This document shows, piece after piece, positions 8,228-15,000 of a stretch of DNA of 64,000 nucleotides. The DNA is from Spirochaeta africana DSM 8902 (lineage in GTDB: Bacteria > Spirochaetota > Spirochaetia > DSM-27196 > DSM-8902), in contig NC_017098.1 of the NCBI RefSeq assembly GCF_000242595.2, forward strand, positions 2,108,001 to 2,172,000. Reading direction: 5' to 3'. Both the position numbers and the translations under genes were made by a program. Under the pieces are notes generated by a model that saw only the letters and a program-made list of their open reading frames with translations, was not told where the DNA came from and did no database searches. Positions within the stretch are counted from its first letter, which is position 1; each line of letters opens with the position of its first letter.

Positions 8228-9463
8228 TCAGGCCAGCAGATGCGCCGCACGCCTGTCATTTCCAGGCATCCGTTTGGTAAGTACTTGCCCGGTAACAGAA
8301 TCCACTACCGGCGGGTTTTCGTACTGCTGCTGCCAGATGGCACTGATCCAGTCCGGACACCCGCGATGTACCGCATGACTGTGCAAAAATCGTCTGGTAT
8401 GTCTCAGTTTCAACATCCGTTGCGCTACTTGCGACTGACCGAACACGGCAGCCTGGGCATGCGTTGCGTCTCCTTCCGTCCTACAGCGACCGGTAATCCG
8501 CTCCGGCTTGGCAAAGGTATGCGCTCCAAGCTCAATGGTCACCCGCTGCATAGCCATATTCACCTCCCGCGCGAATCGCACTGTCTCACGCACATGATCT
8601 GCCATATCCTTGCGAATCTCCCGATCGATATAGTTCACCGGAAAGAGTGGATTCTGCCGGCTCCGTACAGCCCGGGACGATACGGTGCAATGGGTAAATC
8701 CGCCGGCATGCATCGCCTCACGAATCCAGGGAACCTTCTGTAGTGCCCTGGGATATGCGGTGTGTTGGTCGGTCCACAGCTTCCAGGGGGACGCAGGATT
8801 CGAGATGGGAATACGGTTGTACAGAGCATCAAACACCTGGGCACATGAAGCTACCAGTGATCCCCGAGCAGGTTTCCAGTGTATATCGATCATATGACGA
8901 AAAACACGCTGGGCAGCAGTCATGCGACCTTTGCGTCGCAGCACTGAGCCGGTAAATCCATATACCGAAAGACTTTCACACCCCACCAGGATGTTCAGGT
9001 GCAGCGGAAAATACTGAGACCGTACAAAAGATTCAAAACCATCAAAGGCGCAGTTCTCCCCAAGTAGATGGTCACGGCTTGCCTCCGCATAGAGTGCCAG
9101 GTAACTGCGCGCCAGTCGCTGGCACCGGTTCTTTACCAGGCGCCCGCTGGCCATGATTGCACGGCCAATCTGGCGCTGTCCTGAACTAGCTATCAGCATT
9201 GATTCGATACGATCATACTTGATCACTCGGTGCACCCAGTACTGCATCGAGAATGACTGGGTAGAAAAGGTTTTCCCGCATGCCTTACACCGAAATCTCT
9301 GTACCGTACCGTGGGCTTGGGCATAGTGGGTGCCGAACTTGATGTACCATCTATTGTTGTGCTGCTCTCCAGGGTGATGAAAAGTACAAGCAGGGTTGGT
9401 GCAGAATTCGGGGCTGCTTGTCTCCTCGGTTTCTGCCGATGCGGATACGACAAGGTTTTCCAT
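8228..9463 (-). CDS. DDE-type transposase with N-terminal zinc ribbon (IS1/IS1595-like)
   Basis: 411 residues. The N terminus has a Cys-rich DNA-binding ribbon (FCTNPACTFHH, then FRCKACGKTFST). Candidate catalytic acidic residues follow in order: Asp in FDGFESFVRS, Asp in LWTDQHTAYP, and Glu in YIDREIRKDM, with HTFAKPERITGR after it. This order resembles the IS1/IS1595 DDE superfamily; the family name is tentative. ATG 9463 has an excellent GGAGG 6 bases upstream, but this site is folded into an 8-bp hairpin. The gene fills the element, and no frameshift is visible. Confidence 0.85.
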   Translation of the reverse strand: MENLVVSASAETEETSSPEFCTNPACTFHHPGEQHNNRWYIKFGTHYAQAHGTVQRFRCKACGKTFSTQSFSMQYWVHRVIKYDRIESMLIASSGQRQIGRAIMASGRLVKNRCQRLARSYLALYAEASRDHLLGENCAFDGFESFVRSQYFPLHLNILVGCESLSVYGFTGSVLRRKGRMTAAQRVFRHMIDIHWKPARGSLVASCAQVFDALYNRIPISNPASPWKLWTDQHTAYPRALQKVPWIREAMHAGGFTHCTVSSRAVRSRQNPLFPVNYIDREIRKDMADHVRETVRFAREVNMAMQRVTIELGAHTFAKPERITGRCRTEGDATHAQAAVFGQSQVAQRMLKLRHTRRFLHSHAVHRGCPDWISAIWQQQYENPPVVDSVTGQVLTKRMPGNDRRAAHLLA

Positions 9464-9487
9464 GTATTACCTCCTATAAGGTAATAC
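9464..9487 (-). promoter_or_regulatory. Hairpin covering the transposase ribosome-binding site
   Basis: A perfect 8-bp stem, GTATTACC at 9480-9487 (minus strand reading) with GGTAATAC at 9464-9471, ends directly before ATG 9463. The GGAGG lies partly in the stem and partly in the 8-base loop. Such a fold would lower transposase translation. Confidence 0.55.
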
Positions 9488-9523
9488 AGGAAAAACCACC
9501 GTGAAAATTGGTGTAGCAAAAAA

Positions 9524-9542
9524 AATAAAATTGGCGTCAGTA
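9524..9542 (-). repeat. Right terminal inverted repeat of the insertion sequence
   Basis: Inverse of the left repeat, followed by TA. It is on the transposase 5' side and contains an A/T run (9518-9530) that the left end lacks. Confidence 0.85.
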
Positions 9543-9543
9543 A

Positions 9544-10101
9544 CTATCGATTACTGACCAAGGGGATATTGTGCCAATCAAACGCAAGCCACCGACTCTC
9601 ATCATATCGCTCGGCGAACGTACGGGCAACGGCACTCTGTCCGTAACTTCGGTAACGGGTAGAATTCGGTGTGCTCTCCCAGACCAGAATACCAATATTG
9701 TGCACACCTGGCTGGTCGGTGATGGTAAAGTTATAGCGTGGAACGTCAAATATTTCACGCCAGGCGCCGCTTTCGGTCTCGTCACGGTAGCGCACAACAA
9801 TAAAGGTATACTCACCCGGTTGGGCATTCTCCAAATATACATATCCATGCACCGGGACAGTTTCCAGCTGCAGGATCTCGCCTGAATCGTTATGGCGAAC
9901 CTCAACCTCAAAATTCGAGCGCCGGGTACCATTCACATTAATTCCATGCACCACTGGCCAATCAGAAAATTCAGCCTCAACCCTTCCCAGCAGCAGGATT
10001 TCCGATTCCTGCTCCGGCTCATACCGAAAGGTTGAAGCACAGCTGGCCAGAGCCATGACAAGCACCAACAACATAAATTTGGCAGACAAACCACTATTCA
10101 T
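9544..10101 (-). CDS. Lipoprotein of unknown function
   Basis: 185 residues from ATG 10101. The signal peptide ends in lipobox LASC (Cys21). The mature part looks like one beta-sandwich domain: NFEVEVRHNDSGEILQ and GYVYLENAQPGEYTFIVVRY resemble carboxypeptidase-regulatory or surface adhesion folds, but no named family is recognised. GGAGGA stands 4 bases before the ATG. An alternative TTG lies 12 bases further upstream. Its promoter at 10131-10159 is divergent from the PilZ gene promoter. The insertion sequence begins right after its stop codon, so the gene itself is intact, but any former read-through to carB is interrupted. Confidence 0.75.
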   Translation of the reverse strand: MNSGLSAKFMLLVLVMALASCASTFRYEPEQESEILLLGRVEAEFSDWPVVHGINVNGTRRSNFEVEVRHNDSGEILQLETVPVHGYVYLENAQPGEYTFIVVRYRDETESGAWREIFDVPRYNFTITDQPGVHNIGILVWESTPNSTRYRSYGQSAVARTFAERYDESRWLAFDWHNIPLVSNR

Positions 10102-10130
10102 ACATTCCTCCAACAGATGTTTGAAAATTC

Positions 10131-10159
10131 AGTATAGAGCCTTCTCACCATGCTGTAAA
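10131..10159 (-). promoter_or_regulatory. Promoter of the lipoprotein gene
   Basis: Minus strand: -35 TTTACA (10154-10159), 17 bases, -10 TATACT (10131-10136). It leaves a leader of about 23 bases carrying GGAGGA. Confidence 0.6.
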
Positions 10160-10177
10160 TCTGTGTGGATTATTCCA

Positions 10178-10206
10178 TTGGCATCTATCGATTTACGCGC
10201 TACAAT
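10178..10206 (+). promoter_or_regulatory. Promoter of the PilZ gene, leaderless type
   Basis: -35 TTGGCA (10178-10183), a 17-base spacer, -10 TACAAT (10201-10206), then 7 bases to ATG 10214. No Shine-Dalgarno is present. Confidence 0.65.
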
Positions 10207-10213
10207 GCGTGCA

Positions 10214-10975
10214 ATGGAGCGAATAGAGTCACGCCGTGTGTTTTTTCTGTACCCGCACTCGGTTTTCCAGGAACACTTGCTGGATGTACTGGTTCAGGCA
10301 GAGTTTGAGGTAGCAGTGGTTCGTGACCACAGCCGCATTCCCGCATTACTGGCCCGTTTTCCGGGTTCCATCCTGTTCATAAATATCGAGCAGCAGCTTG
10401 CGAATGGCGAAACATGGGAGGAATTTGTTCGCAGCCTGCGTGAACGATCAGAGCTCCAGTCAATCCGGATCGGAATTCTCGCCTACAACCCCGATCCCGA
10501 GCGTTCCAAGCATTTCATTGCGGATCTCGGAGTGGAATGTGGTTTTATAACGCTCAAGCTGGGAATAAAGCAGAGTGCCGCCATCCTGCTCAAATCACTG
10601 GCGGTAAACGAGGCCCGAGGGCGGCGGAAATATGTCCGTGCGACCTGCCCCCCGGAGAAGGCCCGAATCAACATTCGCCGTCTTGGCAGCACCACCGAAG
10701 GGCATATCAGGGACATCTCCAGTGCCGGATTTGCTGCTCAGCTGGACTCAACCGTAGAAAAAAACGAGCTGTGCGATGATATCCAGCTGAATCTCTGGGG
10801 GTCACGTCTTACCGTAGGTGCCCGCATGTACGGCACCCGCAAGCTGGAAACCGGACAGCTACTGCATATCTTTATGTTTGAACCTGAGCTCTACGGACAA
10901 ACCCGCTACAAGGTTCATCAGTTTATAAAGCGCGTTATACAGGCCGAGGTCGACGAAATTGTACAGACAAAATAA
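10214..10975 (+). CDS. PilZ-domain protein, probable c-di-GMP effector
   Basis: 253 residues from ATG 10214. The N-terminal half (about residues 5-130) has alternating strands and helices like a receiver-type fold, without a clear phospho-acceptor site. The C-terminal half is a PilZ domain carrying both c-di-GMP-binding motifs, RKYVR (RxxxR) and DISSAGF (DxSxxG). Such proteins bind c-di-GMP and act on motility or envelope processes in the cytoplasm. An ATG at 10205 overlaps the -10 box and is less likely. KDPG aldolase follows 27 bases later and may be co-transcribed. Confidence 0.85.
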   Translation: MERIESRRVFFLYPHSVFQEHLLDVLVQAEFEVAVVRDHSRIPALLARFPGSILFINIEQQLANGETWEEFVRSLRERSELQSIRIGILAYNPDPERSKHFIADLGVECGFITLKLGIKQSAAILLKSLAVNEARGRRKYVRATCPPEKARINIRRLGSTTEGHIRDISSAGFAAQLDSTVEKNELCDDIQLNLWGSRLTVGARMYGTRKLETGQLLHIFMFEPELYGQTRYKVHQFIKRVIQAEVDEIVQTK

Positions 10976-11002
10976 CAGTCCTCAGCTGACAGGAGCATAC
11001 CC

Positions 11003-11635
11003 ATGTCTACATCAGTTCTAGAGCGTATCGTGGCCAGTGGAATCGTACCAGTTATCAAGATAGACAGCCCGGAAAAGGTACTGGGATTGGGGCGCGCTCT
11101 GCAGGCCGGTGGGCTTGCGGTGGCCGAGATAACCTTCCGCACCGATAGTGCCGCGGCCAGCATTCAACGGATGGCAGCCGAACTCCCCGAGACCCTGGTT
11201 GGCGCCGGTACGGTAATCAATCGCAGCCAGGCTGAACAGGCTGTTGCAGCCGGAGCTTCGTTTATTGTCAGCCCGGGCTATACCGACGAGGTGGTTGAAT
11301 ATTGCCAGGAGCAGAACGTACTGGTGATTCCCGGCATCAACACCCCTACGGGTGTTCAGTACGGTATCAGTCGCGGCATCCAGCTGTTCAAGCTGTTCCC
11401 CGCCGAGATCTCCGGCGGGGTTCGGATGCTGGATGCATTGCGCGGGCCGTTCCCGCAAGCCAGTTTTCTGCCAACGGGCGGAATCAATATGGATAACGTG
11501 GCTGACTACATCCGGCGCCCCAATGTGGTGGCGGTTGGCGGCAGCTGGATGGTGCCGCCGGATCTGGTTGCTATCGAAGACTGGGACAGCATCACCCGCT
11601 TGTCACAACTCGCCGTTGCTGCTGCCGGGCGATAA
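11003..11635 (+). CDS. eda: KDPG/KHG aldolase
   Basis: 210 residues, the usual family length. It cleaves 2-keto-3-deoxy-6-phosphogluconate to pyruvate and glyceraldehyde 3-phosphate and/or 4-hydroxy-2-oxoglutarate, a class I (Schiff-base) aldolase. Seen: VPVIKID, AEITFRTD (Glu of the active site), LVGAGTV, FIVSPG, the Schiff-base region LFKLFPAE, and the phosphate loop PTGGI. AGGAG lies 7 bases before ATG 11003. No Entner-Doudoroff dehydratase gene is beside it, so uronate or amino-acid carbon flow is an alternative context. Confidence 0.93.
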   Translation: MSTSVLERIVASGIVPVIKIDSPEKVLGLGRALQAGGLAVAEITFRTDSAAASIQRMAAELPETLVGAGTVINRSQAEQAVAAGASFIVSPGYTDEVVEYCQEQNVLVIPGINTPTGVQYGISRGIQLFKLFPAEISGGVRMLDALRGPFPQASFLPTGGINMDNVADYIRRPNVVAVGGSWMVPPDLVAIEDWDSITRLSQLAVAAAGR

Positions 11636-11715
11636 TTCCGGACAGTCGTGGGTGACATGTGCACCAGATTTTCAGTTGGTTTTAGCGCACCAGTCCCAGA
11701 GGAACACCTTCCACC

Positions 11716-12678
11716 TTAGCGGTATTGGCCCGGATCAATATCCTGCAGAGCCGGCAGACCAGCCTCGATTTCAGCTCGATGCGGCTCATACCAGCTTGGC
11801 AGTACCAGGGCCTCACCGAGGTTCTCCATATTCTCATCAACACCGAAACCCGGGCCGTCAGTTGCAATCTCACAGAGTGCACCACCAGGTTCGCGTACAT
11901 ACACCGACACAAACCAGAAACGATCGATATGATCGGTGGGGCGCCCGCCAGCAGCTGAGATAGCCAGTCGTACCTGTTCCAGCTGATCAGGATCGGTTGC
12001 CCGCCAGGCAACATGATGAACCGCACCAACACCCCATTTTGCACGAGGAGCTGTGGGATCGACCAGGACATCGAAACGCTGTCCAGAGGCGCCTTCACCT
12101 ATCGTAAAGCGCTGCCATCCCCCCTCTTGCCTGGTTGCCGAAAACCCCATCGCATCGTGGAAAAAACGGGCCGTAGCATCTGAAGCTCTTACCGTCAACC
12201 GTACGCCGCCCAGGCCGCGGATCTGGTACTCTGCAGGCACCGGACTGTTTTCCCACGGGGTATACCCGAAACCTGAGTACAGTTCAGCCTCCAGCAGTGA
12301 AAGCTGCATGCCATGCGGATCGGAAAAAGGCAGAACCATCTCCCCGAATCGGGCATGTGGTTCACCAGTCTTGATTCCGAAGCGCGTGAGCCGCTCCTGC
12401 CAGTACGGGATACTGCCCGGGGGAACAGTCAGAGAAACCTCGCCCCAATTCCCTGCGCCGTGTTGTGCCGGCCCCATTTGCGGCCAGGGAAAAAAAGTGA
12501 TATCGGTACCCGGGTTGCCCTGATGATCGGCAAAAAACAGGTGGTAGGTATCCGGCGCGTCCTGGTTGATCGAGCGCTTTACCAGTCGCATCCCGAGGAC
12601 CCCCTGGTAAAACGCCAGATTTTCCTGCGGGTCACCAGAAATTGCGGTGATATGGTGCATGCCCGTTACATTCTGCAT
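11716..12678 (-). CDS. VOC-family ring-cleaving dioxygenase-like protein (MhqO/YkcA type)
   Basis: 320 residues with two vicinal-oxygen-chelate halves. The first begins GMHHITAISGDPQENLAFYQGVLGMRLV, with further metal-ligand candidates in the second half (VGAVHHVAWRA) and near the C terminus (GGALCEIATDGPGF). In this family a divalent metal activates oxygen or a quinone/thiol adduct. ATG 12678 has GGAGG 7 bases upstream and gives the standard N terminus; an in-frame ATG further upstream has no such site. It converges on KDPG aldolase. The substrate is unknown, and detoxification of quinones is only an analogy. Confidence 0.85.
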   Translation of the reverse strand: MQNVTGMHHITAISGDPQENLAFYQGVLGMRLVKRSINQDAPDTYHLFFADHQGNPGTDITFFPWPQMGPAQHGAGNWGEVSLTVPPGSIPYWQERLTRFGIKTGEPHARFGEMVLPFSDPHGMQLSLLEAELYSGFGYTPWENSPVPAEYQIRGLGGVRLTVRASDATARFFHDAMGFSATRQEGGWQRFTIGEGASGQRFDVLVDPTAPRAKWGVGAVHHVAWRATDPDQLEQVRLAISAAGGRPTDHIDRFWFVSVYVREPGGALCEIATDGPGFGVDENMENLGEALVLPSWYEPHRAEIEAGLPALQDIDPGQYR

Positions 12679-12747
12679 AGTAGCCTCCGGGTATATAACA
12701 TCCGAAAAACTACTCATGCAGTCAAGAATTATCTGGTAACGCGCTAC

Positions 12748-14004
12748 CTACCACAAACTGCTGCGCTCGGCATCAGGAAATATCCACTCCAACTCGTAGT
12801 CGACTGTATCCTGTGTTCCGTCCGGCTGGATAACCGCGAACTCACCGCGGGCTGCGCCACTCTGCATGAGTTCGTAATAGGCTTCAGGATCAGCGATCCG
12901 ACTGCCTACCTGCATGCCGCTGTGCTCGGCTTCCGAATCATGATACACCCGGATAATTTCGGCGGTATAAAGATTTGCCAGAAATCCATATGACATCAAT
13001 TCTTCAAAGGGTATTGCCGGGTAGCGATGAAACCCTACAACCCCATTCTGGGGATCAAACACGACATCAAAATGCAGCAAGAAACCAATGCCCATGGTGT
13101 CGGGCACCTTGTCTCCGCTCCACAACTCGATACCGGCGTTAACCAGTTCCTGGTTTCCCCAGGAAATTTGTGGTGGTACGACGTGATAGTGTGGTGATAT
13201 ATCGCTGTGACTGCCGTCCGGCAACTGCATGATCTCCTGAAAACCTCGAACCCGCTGTGGATATTTTTCCAGAAAATAGCCCGTATCGGCATTGGCTACG
13301 ACAATCCCGTCTTCGGAGGCAAAATCAATGATCAGCTCGCGCTGTAGCGCTGCCGTCTCGAATCCGGTAACCATCAACCCGAAATCCGTCAGATCAAGCC
13401 CTGCCTGGGCATACTCCCTGTCAGACACTGCGCCACTGGTGGACAACAGACCTTCCCGCAGATCCATTCGTACCGGCTGCTGCAACCAGAAAAGATTGCC
13501 GATCTCCATCATAAATCCTTCGGGGAACATCTCCTGTTCGCGATCATCCAGTACAAACACCGGCACATCACGAAACAACAGTCCGCCAAACCCGATCTCG
13601 GGAATTACCGCTGCCAGCGCCGATTCTATTCCGGACTGATGCTGCTGCAGGATGCCGGTAAAGCGGGCATTCTCGACATCAAGCCCATATTCAAAGACCT
13701 CAATATTGAGCTCCTCCAGAAACCGATAGCTTACCAGGGGCAGCAGGCGGCGGCTTGAAAGTCCCACGCGCACCTCTTCTCCCTGAACTACGAGACTGGT
13801 TTCCAGCAGCTCGGCGCGCAGGTGCAGCGGGAGCTGCGGACTGTTACCGGATTGCTCAACTGGTACGGCACGGCCTGCTTGCAGCAGGGTTTGGCCTGCC
13901 AGACCAAGCGGGTCGGATGATTCAGGCAGATCGGATACCGACGCGCAAGCGACCGCCAACAGGACAATTGTAAAGATAGCTATCACTGTTCGTACTTTGT
14001 TCAT
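12748..14004 (-). CDS. Lipoprotein with retropepsin-like halves and a PDZ-like C terminus
   Basis: 418 residues from ATG 14004, with lipobox LAVAC (Cys20). No family is certain. Two segments resemble the pattern of bacterial retropepsin-like aspartyl proteases: FGGLLFRDVPVFVLD in the first, and in the second a DTG triad (VVANADTGYF) followed by MGIGFLLHFDVVFDPQNG. The C terminus, VYHDSEAEHSGMQVGSRI, reads like a PDZ strand-loop. Only one DTG is present, so if it is a protease it is either dimeric or half-inactive. The promoter lies 6 bases before the ATG with no Shine-Dalgarno. It is divergent from cheY. The functional assignment is tentative. Confidence 0.6.
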   Translation of the reverse strand: MNKVRTVIAIFTIVLLAVACASVSDLPESSDPLGLAGQTLLQAGRAVPVEQSGNSPQLPLHLRAELLETSLVVQGEEVRVGLSSRRLLPLVSYRFLEELNIEVFEYGLDVENARFTGILQQHQSGIESALAAVIPEIGFGGLLFRDVPVFVLDDREQEMFPEGFMMEIGNLFWLQQPVRMDLREGLLSTSGAVSDREYAQAGLDLTDFGLMVTGFETAALQRELIIDFASEDGIVVANADTGYFLEKYPQRVRGFQEIMQLPDGSHSDISPHYHVVPPQISWGNQELVNAGIELWSGDKVPDTMGIGFLLHFDVVFDPQNGVVGFHRYPAIPFEELMSYGFLANLYTAEIIRVYHDSEAEHSGMQVGSRIADPEAYYELMQSGAARGEFAVIQPDGTQDTVDYELEWIFPDAERSSLW

Positions 14005-14010
14005 ACCGGC

Positions 14011-14039
14011 ATAGTAGCGCACTATTGCTCTACTGTCAG
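14011..14039 (-). promoter_or_regulatory. Promoter of the retropepsin-like lipoprotein gene, leaderless type
   Basis: Minus strand: -35 CTGACA (14034-14039), 17 bases, -10 TACTAT (14011-14016), then 6 bases to ATG 14004. Confidence 0.6.
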
Positions 14040-14072
14040 TCGAGGCCGGCTGGATTTTTTTTCCGGCAGCCG

Positions 14073-14100
14073 TTGCATTCCCTGCTGTAATCTCTACACT
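14073..14100 (+). promoter_or_regulatory. Promoter of the cheY-cheX-kinase operon
   Basis: -35 TTGCAT (14073-14078), 16 bases, -10 TACACT (14095-14100). ATG 14111 is 10 bases downstream, leaving a leader of only about 3-4 bases and no Shine-Dalgarno. Confidence 0.45.
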
Positions 14101-14110
14101 TTTAGATGAT

Positions 14111-14491
14111 ATGACTATTCTTGTGGTGGATGATTCTCGCATTATGCGCAATATAGTGAAAAACTCAGTGGCTTCACATCGTATCCTGCGAGATGCAGAT
14201 TTTCTAGAAGCAGCAGACGGCATCAGTGCGCTGGATCTGCTGGAGCATAATCAGGTTGATCTGCTGCTGCTTGACTGGAATATGCCGCGCCTGAACGGGA
14301 TCGAGCTTGTTCGGGAGATGCGCAGCCGGGCCGAGTTTGCAAAACTGCCAATCGTTATGATCACCAGTGAGGCTGCCAAGTACAATGTAATAGAAGCGGT
14401 CAAGGCCGGGGTATCGGACTATCTGATCAAACCTGTCTCGGAAAAATCGCTGATCGACAAAATCAAGCGGATATTTCCCGAAATTCCGTAA
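14111..14491 (+). CDS. cheY: CheY-like response regulator
   Basis: 126 residues, a single receiver domain. Acidic pocket DD at residues 7-8, phospho-acceptor Asp in LLLLDWNMP, Thr/Ser in VMITSEA, and Lys in YLIKPV. It carries the phosphoryl signal from a CheA-type kinase, most likely to the flagellar switch or to the neighbouring module. It is followed 20 bases later by cheX, a CheY phosphatase gene, and then by a membrane CheA-like kinase. A second stand-alone receiver is at 26015-26410. Confidence 0.9.
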   Translation: MTILVVDDSRIMRNIVKNSVASHRILRDADFLEAADGISALDLLEHNQVDLLLLDWNMPRLNGIELVREMRSRAEFAKLPIVMITSEAAKYNVIEAVKAGVSDYLIKPVSEKSLIDKIKRIFPEIP

Positions 14492-14511
14492 ACCTGCCGC
14501 AGGAGGGAACA

Positions 14512-15000
14512 GTGAGCATCCAGTACATTCAACCGTTTGTCGAGGCCGCATTGCGGGTATTCGAGGACTTCTTTGGCGAGGCTCCTCTGCCAGGCAAGCC
14601 TTATCTGTTTCATCGTGATGAGCATCACCGCTGGGATCTGTCTGCCTTGATCGGCATTGGGGGTGAATCCCGCGGGGTGGTGGCAGTTATGATGACTGGC
14701 GAGCTGGCGGTAAATCTTACCAATATTCTGACCGGGGGACAGTCAACCGAGGTTACCGATGATGCGGCTGACGCAATCGGCGAGGTGGTCAACATCATCG
14801 CCGGGAATGCCAAAAAAGGACTGGAGGAATATGTGCTGACTATTTCGCTGCCTTCAATAATCTGCGGGTCAGTCCATAATATCAGCTGGCCATCGAACAT
14901 TCCGATTATCGCCGTGCCGTGCGAGACATCGCATGGCGAGTTTGTACTGGCCGTCGGGCTGGAGGACATAATCCACGCCCGGGACGCATCGCAGTCATGA
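14512..15000 (+). CDS. cheX: CheX-family CheY-P phosphatase
   Basis: 162 residues. CheX dephosphorylates CheY-P and replaces CheZ in spirochaetes. The active-site helix with the ExxN pair is visible as IGEVVNIIAGNAK (about residues 88-100). The start is GTG 14512 with AGGAGG 6-7 bases upstream. It ends by ATGA overlap with the kinase gene. Its place between cheY and the kinase supports a role in switching off this receiver. Confidence 0.88.
   Translation: MSIQYIQPFVEAALRVFEDFFGEAPLPGKPYLFHRDEHHRWDLSALIGIGGESRGVVAVMMTGELAVNLTNILTGGQSTEVTDDAADAIGEVVNIIAGNAKKGLEEYVLTISLPSIICGSVHNISWPSNIPIIAVPCETSHGEFVLAVGLEDIIHARDASQS

Larger units (their letters stand above)
8199..9542 (-). mobile_element. Complete insertion sequence with 17-bp perfect inverted repeats
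   Basis: An element of about 1340 bases with one transposase gene. The outer ends are perfect 17-bp inverted repeats beginning CTGACGCCAA (8201-8217 and, inverted, 9524-9540). Each is flanked by TA (8199-8200; 9541-9542), consistent with a TA target duplication or a 19-bp repeat. It sits 1 base after the stop of the lipoprotein gene and 38 bases before carB, both read in the same direction. The transposase frame and both ends are intact, so it may be mobile. A miniature relative lies at 19285-19367. The IS family was not assigned with certainty. Confidence 0.85.

Noticed and set aside
11636-11715. Terminator between KDPG aldolase and the dioxygenase-like gene
   Set aside because: Only a 4-bp GGTG/CACC stem is present, too weak to report.
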